NCBI GenBank assembly: GCA_948438565.1
Contig: CAOJLW010000007.1
Location: 1 to 21,518 of the forward strand
Length of the DNA: 21,518 nt
DNA from: an uncultured Lachnospiraceae bacterium
Lineage (GTDB): Bacteria; Bacillota; Clostridia; Lachnospirales; Lachnospiraceae
Direction: 5' to 3'
Part shown: piece after piece, positions 15,173 through 21,175 of the stretch
Layout of the letters: each line of letters begins with the position of its first letter
How positions within the stretch are numbered: position 1 is the first letter of the stretch
Translations under genes and position numbers: made by a program
Notes under the pieces: generated by a model
Database searches by the model: none
Told to the model about the DNA's origin: nothing
What the model saw: the letters and a program-made list of their open reading frames with translations, nothing else

Positions 15173-16039
15173 ATGTGGTTGGCAGATGGTTGGAAGGACT
15201 ATGAAGTGTTGGATTGTTCCGGCGGTGAGAAGCTGGAACGTTGGGGAGATTATGTGCTGGTACGTCCGGATCCCCAGGTGATTTGGAATACGCCAAAAAC
15301 CCATAAGGGATGGAAACGCAGAAATGCGCATTACCATCGGAGCAGCCAGGGGGGCGGCGAGTGGGAATTTTTTGATCTGCCCAAGCAGTGGAGTATCCGA
15401 TATCGAAAATTGACGTTTCAGTTAAAGCCGTTTCGGTTTAAGCATACCGGACTGTTTCCGGAACAGGCAGTCAACTGGGATTGGTGTGCGGATAAAATCC
15501 GCAGGGCGGCAGGGCCGGTGAAAGTTCTGAATTTATTTGCCTATACTGGCGGGGCTACGCTTTCAGCGGCGGCGGCAGGGGCGCAGGTGACACATGTGGA
15601 CGCGTCAAAGGGGATGGTTGCGTGGGCAAAAGAAAACGCGGCGGCTTCCGGACTCGGGAATGCTCCGATACGGTGGTTGGTGGATGACTGCGTCAAATTT
15701 GTAGAACGGGAGATTCGGCGCGGGAATGTCTACGACGCAATTATTATGGATCCGCCTTCTTATGGACGGGGGCCAAAAGGGGAGGTATGGAAGATTGAAG
15801 AGTTAATTCATGATTTGATACGGCTGTGCCGCCGTTTGCTGTCCGACGAACCGTTGTTTTTTTTGGTCAATTCCTATACGACCGGTTTGCAGCCAGCTGT
15901 GTTGGCATATATGCTGCATATGGAGTTGAAACAGTATTCCGGTATGGTGACGGCGGATGAAATCGGATTGCCAGTGAAGGCAACCGGATTGACGCTTCCG
16001 TGCGGCGCGGCCGGAAGGTTTGAACGAATTGGATATTAG
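15173..16039 (+). CDS. Class I SAM-dependent methyltransferase, RlmI-like
   Basis: The 288-residue cytosolic enzyme matches the Methyltrans_SAM group of rRNA cytosine/guanine methyltransferases. Features are a substrate-side N-terminus (ERWGDYVLVRPDPQ), the FKHTGLFPEQAVNWDW segment, SAM motif I VLNLFAYTGGATLSAAAAG (about 121-140), motif II HVDASKGMVAWAKENA, and motif IV DPPSYGRGPKGEVWKIE (about 196-212), in which DPPSY is the catalytic loop typical of these N- or C5-methylating enzymes. It transfers methyl from S-adenosylmethionine, probably to 23S rRNA. There is no N-terminal PUA domain as in RlmI, so the target is uncertain. Its ATG is preceded by GGAGGG and its terminator lies at 16053-16082. 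It is divergent from the antiporter. Confidence 0.82.
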   Translation: MWLADGWKDYEVLDCSGGEKLERWGDYVLVRPDPQVIWNTPKTHKGWKRRNAHYHRSSQGGGEWEFFDLPKQWSIRYRKLTFQLKPFRFKHTGLFPEQAVNWDWCADKIRRAAGPVKVLNLFAYTGGATLSAAAAGAQVTHVDASKGMVAWAKENAAASGLGNAPIRWLVDDCVKFVEREIRRGNVYDAIIMDPPSYGRGPKGEVWKIEELIHDLIRLCRRLLSDEPLFFLVNSYTTGLQPAVLAYMLHMELKQYSGMVTADEIGLPVKATGLTLPCGAAGRFERIGY

Positions 16040-16052
16040 AATGAATATAGAA

Positions 16053-16082
16053 GTCCGGCCCGAGCGTGGCCGGCTTTTTTTG
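16053..16082 (+). terminator. Rho-independent terminator after the methyltransferase
   Basis: CCGGCC (16055-16060) pairs with GGCCGG (16068-16073) with a 7-base loop, followed by a run of seven T. Confidence 0.85.
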
Positions 16083-16140
16083 TTGTATCGAAAGGCCATG
16101 TCTGGTCGGGAATCCGTACGTTTACTTGAAAAGCAGACAA

Positions 16141-16170
16141 TGGACTTTAAATATGCACAGTGCATATAAT
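16141..16170 (+). promoter_or_regulatory. Promoter-like region with a perfect 17-bp palindrome
   Basis: TGGACT (16141-16146), 18 bp, then TATAAT (16165-16170) resemble sigma-A boxes. The spacer is filled by the palindrome ATATGCAC-A-GTGCATAT (16151-16167), which overlaps the -10. A dimeric regulator could bind it. No gene for such a regulator is adjacent except the response regulator downstream. Confidence 0.45.
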
Positions 16171-16195
16171 AGGTGCAAATCGAAAATTACGAGTC

Positions 16196-16231
16196 CCAGA
16201 CATTCCAGCCAGGCGTTTCCAGTGTTATAAT
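16196..16231 (+). promoter_or_regulatory. Candidate operator and -10 box of the two-component operon
   Basis: An imperfect direct repeat, CCAG-ACATTCCAG (16196-16208) and CCAG-GCGTTTCCAG (16209-16222), abuts TATAAT (16226-16231). There is no good -35, which is the usual pattern for an activator-dependent promoter. LytTR proteins bind paired direct repeats, so autoregulation is plausible. Confidence 0.4.
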
Positions 16232-16243
16232 AACAATACGTTT

Positions 16244-16287
16244 GACAAAAGACAAAAAATGATAAAAAATGACAAAAAGGGACAAAA
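16244..16287 (+). repeat. GACAAAA repeats phased at 10 bp in the leader
   Basis: GACAAAA occurs at 16244, 16251, 16271 and 16281, with GATAAAA at 16261. The last four are spaced 10 bp apart and all lie between the proposed transcription start and the response regulator's ribosome site (GAGGA at 16288). Confidence 0.6.
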
Positions 16288-16299
16288 GAGGAAAAAGGT

Positions 16300-16998
16300 A
16301 TGTTACGGATAGCAATATGTGATGATGTAGTGGAACAGACATTTCTGCTACAACAATATATTCGTGAGTACTGTGAAGAGAACAGTGTTGAATATAAGTT
16401 ATATGTGTATACGACAGGGGTTCAGTTGCTTTCTAAGGCGGAACGGTTGGATATTATCTTTTTGGATATTGAAATGCCCAATTTGGATGGGATTGAAACG
16501 GGCAGGGAAATTCGTGCAAAAAACAACTCCTGCCGAATTATTATGGCAACGGTGATGATAGAACGCATGAAAGAAGCCTTTTTTATTGAAGCGTTTCGAT
16601 TTATTGTTAAGCCATTTGAAAAACCGGAAGTATATGAGGCGATGGATGCCTGTATGAAAAAAGTGTTAGGGAGCGGCAGCATTTCTTTGTATTATAACCG
16701 AAACGAATATGAGGTGCATCAAAGCGAGATTCAGTATGTGGTGACGTATGACAGCTATTGCGAATATAAGGTCAAGGATAAGATGCTGCGGAGTGAAGCG
16801 TCCTTGAGGGAATTGGAGTATCAACTGGATCAAAGGTTGTTTTACCGCGTTCATCGTAAATATATTGTCAATATGGCTCAGGTGCAATCATACAAAGATG
16901 GAGTGATCCATATGCGTGATGTGGAGCTTCCGGTTTCCAGACGCAGGAAAAAAGATTTTGAGCAGGCGTTTATGGAGTTTGATTTGAAATATCGCTGA
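16300..16998 (+). CDS. LytTR-type response regulator (AgrA-like)
   Basis: The 232-residue cytosolic regulator has a receiver domain (1-118) with acidic pair Asp8/Asp9, phospho-acceptor Asp56 in IIFLDIEMPNLDG and Lys104 in FIVKPFEKP. A LytTR DNA-binding domain (about 130-230) contains VVTYDSYCEYKV and LRELEYQLDQRLFYRVHRKYIVN, the family's recognition elements. The switch position after beta-4 is MATVMIERMKEAF, where a Thr or Ser is usual; the Thr precedes the Val by shift, so phosphorylation may still work. AgrA, ComE and related proteins with this fold activate peptide-signal, toxin or bacteriocin genes. It is followed eight bases downstream by its kinase. The promoter and repeats upstream suggest autoregulation. 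Confidence 0.9.
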   Translation: MLRIAICDDVVEQTFLLQQYIREYCEENSVEYKLYVYTTGVQLLSKAERLDIIFLDIEMPNLDGIETGREIRAKNNSCRIIMATVMIERMKEAFFIEAFRFIVKPFEKPEVYEAMDACMKKVLGSGSISLYYNRNEYEVHQSEIQYVVTYDSYCEYKVKDKMLRSEASLRELEYQLDQRLFYRVHRKYIVNMAQVQSYKDGVIHMRDVELPVSRRRKKDFEQAFMEFDLKYR

Positions 16999-17006
16999 GG
17001 ATTGGT

Positions 17007-18308
17007 ATGGGGATTTGGATTTTTTGCGGGATTTATGTATTAGAGTTGATTTGTTATCAATTAGGCCTTCGGCTGCTATTTGCAGTACGAATGAAAGCCA
17101 GCGTCTGGATATTCGCGGGGTTTTTCATTCCAGTTTTGGTCGGGATCGTGCCGATGGATGTGGCCGGCAAGAATGTATTGATTACCTTGGGTGTAATTGG
17201 CGTGATGTTTTTGTCGATGGAAGGTAGGGCGGTGGAGAAAGGAATACAATTGGTTCTTACTCTGCTTTTATTAATATGTGTAGATGATTTTTTTATCCGT
17301 CCTCGTCTGCAAATTGTAGTGCTCAATTACAAAGAGTATGTGGAAAATTTTGTTTATTTAAAAATCAAATGTTATACGGTTATAAGTGTTTTTGGTTTGA
17401 ATTTTATTAAAGTAAAATGGCGTAAAGTCAAACATAAAAACCCCCATATTAATGCAGGAATTTATTTAATATTAGGTATAATAGCTGTTTCAATGTTATT
17501 CTGTTTAGCCGTTTTAAATCAGTTAGTTGCATATTTACCAAATGATAAATGGATTGTATTTTGTAATCTTGTTAATTTTGCAATTCATATTAGTATATTT
17601 TTTCTTGTGGTTTTTGTGCTTTATATTAAAAACACTCAAGAACGGATGGAACAATTGTTAAAAACAGAGCGTTTTTTGAAAGTAGCACAAGTGAAGTATT
17701 ATGAACATGCATTAAAAAAGGAAATGGATACACGAAAATATCGACATGATATGGTCAATCATCTTACATATGTTTGGAATATTTTAGATAATAATAAAAT
17801 TGATGATGCTAAAAAATATTTGGAGAATATTTTGGGTGGATTTAAGGCAATTCAAAGAACATATTATATTACTGGTAATGAGATGGTAGATACCATAATG
17901 AATTATTTCTTTGGTATGTTGCCCAAAAATGTAATGATTAAAATAAAAGGGAGATGTCCAGTAAAAATAGCAGTAGACGATATAGATATATGTACAATTT
18001 TTTCTAATATTTTTCAGAATGCAGTAGAAGAAATTTTAGAGAGCCATATGATAGACGCAAGTATTATGGTTGAAGTGCAGAAAGGGAAGCAATATGTTAA
18101 ATATAGTGTGAGAAATACATATTTAATCAGAAATAAAGAAAACGTCATTACTGCAAATGGTTTGCCCAAAACACATAAAGGTGATAAGTGTGATCATGGT
18201 ATTGGAATGTTAAATATTAAAGAAGCAATTGAAAGAAATTATGGGAAATTTGAATGGAGTCAGGATGAGCATTTTTTTTGTGTAGTTATTATTTTACCAA
18301 TCAGATAA
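17007..18308 (+). CDS. Membrane sensor histidine kinase, GHKL (AgrC-like)
   Basis: The 433-residue protein senses a signal through an N-terminal half with five or six predicted membrane helices (about 5-25, 33-48, 57-70, 80-92, 122-135, 150-172, 187-206). It then has a dimerisation/phosphotransfer helix with His247 in RKYRHDMVNHL and an ATPase domain with N-box IFSNIFQNAVEE (331-342) and G-box HGIGMLNIKEAI (397-408). The D-box-like DKCD is weakly visible. The layout matches AgrC, which detects cyclic or linear peptides, although no autoinducer gene or AgrB peptidase is present in the window. GC content falls sharply after about codon 95: the first part is host-like and the rest AT-rich, so the gene may be a recombinant. 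It is followed by the small peptide gene. Confidence 0.88.
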   Translation: MGIWIFCGIYVLELICYQLGLRLLFAVRMKASVWIFAGFFIPVLVGIVPMDVAGKNVLITLGVIGVMFLSMEGRAVEKGIQLVLTLLLLICVDDFFIRPRLQIVVLNYKEYVENFVYLKIKCYTVISVFGLNFIKVKWRKVKHKNPHINAGIYLILGIIAVSMLFCLAVLNQLVAYLPNDKWIVFCNLVNFAIHISIFFLVVFVLYIKNTQERMEQLLKTERFLKVAQVKYYEHALKKEMDTRKYRHDMVNHLTYVWNILDNNKIDDAKKYLENILGGFKAIQRTYYITGNEMVDTIMNYFFGMLPKNVMIKIKGRCPVKIAVDDIDICTIFSNIFQNAVEEILESHMIDASIMVEVQKGKQYVKYSVRNTYLIRNKENVITANGLPKTHKGDKCDHGIGMLNIKEAIERNYGKFEWSQDEHFFCVVIILPIR

Positions 18309-18352
18309 TATCCACTTAGGGTGTTAATTAACCGTTCGCGGAGCCTTGATAG

Positions 18353-18358
18353 TATAGT
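18353..18358 (+). promoter_or_regulatory. Possible -10 box for the peptide transcript
   Basis: TATAGT follows a 305-bp kinase-to-next-gene gap in which no terminator is seen. The -35 position (about 18330-18339) instead holds ACCGTTCGC, which fits eight of nine positions of the LytTR consensus [TA][AC][CA]GTTN[AG][TG]. This is only suggestive. Confidence 0.3.
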
Positions 18359-18368
18359 TTACAACGAA

Positions 18369-18418
18369 CCTCTACTCTATCTATATAGCCTTGTTGGAAG
18401 GGCGTTTATAGGTAGAGG
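18369..18418 (+). promoter_or_regulatory. Hairpin that sequesters the peptide gene's ribosome site
   Basis: CCTCTAC-T-CTAT (18369-18380) can pair over 11 bp, with a one-base bulge, with ATAG-GTAGAGG (18408-18418). A small inner helix of GCC (18388-18390) with GGC (18401-18403) is also possible. The 3' arm contains the AGAGG start of the Shine-Dalgarno (AGAGGGGGTG). Translation would require opening of this stem. Confidence 0.5.
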
Positions 18419-18429
18419 GGGTGTTGTTC

Positions 18430-18495
18430 ATGGGTATTATGATGTTTAGCGTTTTAGATGAACTCGCAAGATGGATTCTTAGGATTTTAGCCTAG
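18430..18495 (+). CDS. 21-residue amphipathic peptide, PSM/delta-hemolysin-like (unrecognised)
   Basis: ATG 18430 opens a 21-codon frame ending TAG 18493-18495. The ribosome site AGGGGGTG lies six bases upstream and matches eight-base anti-SD pairing with one mismatch. The peptide begins MGI and contains MFSVLDELARWIL, then RIL and Ala. Ser7, Asp10, Glu11, Arg14 and Arg18 fall at 3-4 residue spacing, so in a helix they share one face and hydrophobic Ile, Met, Phe, Val, Leu and Trp occupy the other. Net side-chain charge is zero. No signal peptide, double-glycine leader or Cys is present. Size and pattern match staphylococcal phenol-soluble modulins and the DLVKWII core of delta-hemolysin, both Agr-controlled. 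Alternatives are a type I toxin, a membrane-active signal, or a chance ORF. It is inside the kinase-to-next-gene gap and has its own terminator. Confidence 0.5.
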   Translation: MGIMMFSVLDELARWILRILA

Positions 18496-18503
18496 TGGCA
18501 GTA

Positions 18504-18548
18504 GCATACGAAATGAATCATCGGGTGTTCTTTTCCGCATACGAAATG
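18504..18548 (+). repeat. 12-bp direct repeat around the peptide gene's terminator
   Basis: GCATACGAAATG occurs at 18504-18515 and again at 18537-18548, 33 bp apart. The second copy forms most of the loop of the terminator hairpin. Confidence 0.7.
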
Positions 18549-18567
18549 GACACCCGGAATTTTGTTC
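18521..18567 (+). terminator. Hairpin terminator after the peptide gene
   Basis: CGGGTGTTC (18522-18530) pairs with GGACACCCG (18548-18556) over nine positions including one wobble, with a 17-base loop and the tail AATTTTGTTC. The T run is short, so termination may be partial. Confidence 0.6.
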
Positions 18568-18613
18568 TAAATTCGAATGAAGATTAAAAATTAATATAAA
18601 TAAAAGGGACTAA

Positions 18614-19174
18614 ATGATGACCACACAGGAAGCGAGAGAAGTTTTTCAAAAATATGACTGCTCCTATTTTTTGATGTGTACAAGGAATTATCCGGTTTAT
18701 ATACAATACAGACAACTTGAAATTCCTAAAATACAAGAAGAAGTGTGGAAGAATGAAAAAATCCAAATGTTATACACGGAAATATGGAGAACCGGGGACT
18801 ACCGGTTATTTATCAGAATGTATGGAATTGCCGTTGAGTTTCGGGATTATGAGAAGTTATGTTTGGTATTGGAAGCGTTGAGACGTATTAGACCGCCGTT
18901 GAATGCAAAACAGCGCATTGAGATTGCAGAAACCATCTTAGGGAATCGTTTGCCGGGGACCCGGGCGGGATTGGTTTACTGGGCGTTTGACAATAAACAG
19001 TTAGGAGCTGCCATTATGTTGGCGGATCAGGCGCTTCAGTGTCTGGATTTACAAGGTATTACAGACCTTAAATTAGAACAGAGGATTCAGCGGGGCAGGC
19101 GGGTTGGCAAAAAGCTGATTAAAGAACTGGGATTAAATTTTACTCAGAGAGAATTACAGGAATATGGCTGTTGA
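18614..19174 (+). CDS. Unrecognised 186-residue cytosolic protein
   Basis: I do not recognise this protein. It has no signal peptide, membrane span or metal motif. The N-terminal half is rich in aromatic and charged residues (QKYDCSYFLMCTRNYPVYIQY, IQMLYTEIWRTGDYRLFIRM); the middle is helical and basic (EALRRIRPPLNAKQRIEIAETILGNRLPGTRAG); and the end has KLEQRIQRGRRVGKKLIKELGL. The succession of amphipathic helices with the AGLVYWAFDNKQLGAAIMLADQAL pattern hints at a TPR- or HEAT-like fold, which is guesswork. AAAGGGA lies four bases from ATG 18614, with a second ATG at 18617 at a better distance. Codon use is host-like. It sits between the two-component locus and serS, and serS has its own promoter, so it is probably a separate unit. 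Confidence 0.7.
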   Translation: MMTTQEAREVFQKYDCSYFLMCTRNYPVYIQYRQLEIPKIQEEVWKNEKIQMLYTEIWRTGDYRLFIRMYGIAVEFRDYEKLCLVLEALRRIRPPLNAKQRIEIAETILGNRLPGTRAGLVYWAFDNKQLGAAIMLADQALQCLDLQGITDLKLEQRIQRGRRVGKKLIKELGLNFTQRELQEYGC

Positions 19175-19199
19175 TTATAAATTTTTAGGCATAAAAGCA

Positions 19200-19228
19200 T
19201 TGAATCTGGAAATATTTCATTGTATAAT
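19200..19228 (+). promoter_or_regulatory. Sigma-A promoter of serS
   Basis: TTGAAT (19200-19205), 17 bp and a perfect TATAAT (19223-19228) lie about 45 bp before the serS start. There is no room for a T-box leader, so serS here is probably not T-box regulated. Confidence 0.8.
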
Positions 19229-19270
19229 AACACGAAAAGTGAAATGTCCCACAAAAGAAAGGAACATACA

Positions 19271-20548
19271 ATGATTGATTTAAAATTCTTAAGGGAAAAT
19301 CCAGATATCGTAAAGCAGAATATCAAAAACAAATTTCAGGATCACAAGCTGCCGCTTGTCGATCAGGTCATCGAGTTAGACGCTCAATCCCGCAAAGTAA
19401 AACAGGAAGCGGATACGCTGCGCGCTAACCGCAATGCCATTTCCAAGCAGATTGGCGCATATATGGGGCAAGGCAAAAAAGACGAGGCTATGGCTTTAAA
19501 AGAACAGGTGCAAAAGGACGCCGAACGTTTGGCGGATTTAGAGGCCAGGGAGCGGGAGTTGCAGGAACAAGTCACCAAAATTATGATGACGATTCCCAAT
19601 ATCATCGATCCGTCTGTTCCGATTGGGGAAGATGACGGCAGCAATGTAGAATTGGAACGGTTTGGAGAGCCTAAGACGCCCGATTTTGAAATTCCATACC
19701 ATACGGATATTATGGAAAAATTAAACGGGATTGATTTAGACGCAGCCGGAAGAGTGGCAGGCAACGGCTTCTATTATTTGATGGGTGATATTGCAAGGCT
19801 TCATTCCGCAGTGATTTCCTACGCGCGGGATTTTATGATTGACCGTGGTTTTACGTATTGTGTGCCGCCGTTTATGATTCGAAGCAATGTCGTATCCGGC
19901 GTTATGAGTTTTGATGAAATGGAATCCATGATGTATAAAATCGAAGGCGAAGATCTGTACTTGATTGGTACATCGGAGCATTCGATGATTGGTAAATTTA
20001 TCGATACCATTCAGGAAGAAGAAAAGCTTCCTTATACGCTGACCAGTTATTCTCCATGCTTCCGGAAGGAAAAAGGCGCGCACGGTATTGAAGAACGCGG
20101 CGTATATCGTATCCATCAGTTTGAAAAACAGGAGATGATTGTCGTATGCAAGCCGGAGGAGTCTATGGCTTGGTATAATAAGCTGTGGAAAAATACCGTG
20201 GATTTATTCCGCAGTCTGGATGTTCCGGTACGTACCCTGGAATGCTGTTCCGGGGATTTGGCAGATTTAAAGGTCAAATCCTGCGATGTGGAGGCATGGT
20301 CTCCCAGGCAGCAAAAATACTTTGAAGTGGGGAGTTGTTCCAATTTAGGCGACGCTCAGGCAAGGCGTTTAAAGATCCGCATCAAAGGCAAAAACGGAAA
20401 ATATTTTGCGCATACACTGAATAATACGGTAGTGGCTCCTCCAAGGATGCTGATCGCGTTTTTGGAAAATAATCTCAATGCGGACGGAAGCGTCAATATT
20501 CCGGAAGCTCTGCAACCGTATATGGGTGGGAAAACAAAAATAGGATAG
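19271..20548 (+). CDS. serS: Seryl-tRNA synthetase
   Basis: SerRS charges tRNA-Ser with serine using ATP in the cytoplasm. The 425 residues show the N-terminal coiled-coil arm that grips tRNA (about 28-105, rich in Lys, Glu and Ala) and the class II core with motif 1 (FYYLMGDIARLHSAV), the serine-binding LIGTSEHS (231-238), motif 2 SPCFRKEKGAHGIEERGVYRIHQFEK (261-286) and motif 3 HTLNNTVVAPPRMLIAFLEN (381-400). Motif 2 deviates from the common bacterial CFRSEAG...RGLIRVHQF form, with KGAHGIEERGVY instead, so this is a divergent branch. The start is ATG 19271 behind AAAGGAA. ORF extensions upstream lack a site and would run into the promoter. The terminator is at 20565-20594. Confidence 0.95.
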   Translation: MIDLKFLRENPDIVKQNIKNKFQDHKLPLVDQVIELDAQSRKVKQEADTLRANRNAISKQIGAYMGQGKKDEAMALKEQVQKDAERLADLEARERELQEQVTKIMMTIPNIIDPSVPIGEDDGSNVELERFGEPKTPDFEIPYHTDIMEKLNGIDLDAAGRVAGNGFYYLMGDIARLHSAVISYARDFMIDRGFTYCVPPFMIRSNVVSGVMSFDEMESMMYKIEGEDLYLIGTSEHSMIGKFIDTIQEEEKLPYTLTSYSPCFRKEKGAHGIEERGVYRIHQFEKQEMIVVCKPEESMAWYNKLWKNTVDLFRSLDVPVRTLECCSGDLADLKVKSCDVEAWSPRQQKYFEVGSCSNLGDAQARRLKIRIKGKNGKYFAHTLNNTVVAPPRMLIAFLENNLNADGSVNIPEALQPYMGGKTKIG

Positions 20549-20564
20549 ATTTGGATTTAGAATC

Positions 20565-20594
20565 AGCCGGGGATACCTCCGGCTTTTTTGTTTT
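20565..20594 (+). terminator. Terminator after serS
   Basis: AGCCGG (20565-20570) pairs with CCGGCT (20579-20584), extended by two pairs, followed by six T. A second hairpin, CCTGC-TTT-GCAGG (20604-20616), followed by a T-rich run, may serve as back-up. Confidence 0.85.
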
Positions 20595-20682
20595 AGGCAA
20601 AAACCTGCTTTGCAGGATTCTTTGTTTTTTTTGAAACTTTTTGGGTTTCTGATTCGTATTATTGTTGAAGAAGGAGCGCGTT

Positions 20683-21171
20683 ATGGAAATACAAAGACAG
20701 TTGGAGGGATATTTTCAGATATATTACCCTGCTTGTTACCGTGTGGCTTTTTCCATGTTAAAAAACCATGCGGATGCGGAGGATATTGCACAGGAAACCC
20801 TTTTGCGCTTGTTTTTGTATCAGCCTGAGTTTAAGAATGCGGAGCATGAAAAAGCCTGGATGATACGGACGGCTATCAACCTATGTAAGGATCTGCTCAA
20901 GAGCAAATGGCATAAGACGACCGTTGGTATAGAATCCGTGCCAGAAGAGGGTCGCTTGGTTTTTCAAGCGCCCTATCTGGAGGAAGATGATACGCTTTGG
21001 GCTGTATTGGAACTGCCGGATCGGTATAAGAACTGCCTGTACCTGTTTTATTATGAAGATTATTCTATTCGGGAAATAGCAGAAATCTTAGAGGAGCCTG
21101 AAAATACGGTCAAAACCAATTTAAGGCGCGGACGGGAAGCGTTAAAACAGTTATTAGGGGAAAGGAGCTAG
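20683..21171 (+). CDS. ECF-type RNA polymerase sigma factor
   Basis: The 162-residue protein has only sigma regions 2 and 4, as in ECF sigma factors. Region 2 (about 8-75) has PACYRVAFSMLKNHADAEDIAQETLLRLF, the -10 recognition core, and EKAWMIRTAINLCKDLLKS. Region 4 (about 108-160) has LPDRYKNCLYLFYYEDYSIREIAEILEEPENTVKTNLRRGREAL, the -35 helix-turn-helix. It redirects RNA polymerase to a small regulon after release from an anti-sigma factor. ATG 20683 is set by AAGGAG six bases upstream. The gene is followed after four bases by a partial gene which is not an obvious membrane anti-sigma factor. The regulon is unknown. Confidence 0.9.
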   Translation: MEIQRQLEGYFQIYYPACYRVAFSMLKNHADAEDIAQETLLRLFLYQPEFKNAEHEKAWMIRTAINLCKDLLKSKWHKTTVGIESVPEEGRLVFQAPYLEEDDTLWAVLELPDRYKNCLYLFYYEDYSIREIAEILEEPENTVKTNLRRGREALKQLLGERS

Positions 21172-21175
21172 TGAG

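Noticed and set aside
16100..16170. Possible small regulatory RNA ahead of the two-component operon
   Set aside because: A promoter-like region is present, but no separate terminator was found before the regulator gene.
18309..18613. Short minus-strand ORFs in the peptide gap (17 codons each)
   Set aside because: None has a ribosome site or an amphipathic pattern, and they overlap the hairpins.
19175..19270. Possible T-box leader before serS
   Set aside because: Only about 40 bases separate the promoter -10 and the start, too short for a T-box, and no T-box core sequence is seen.
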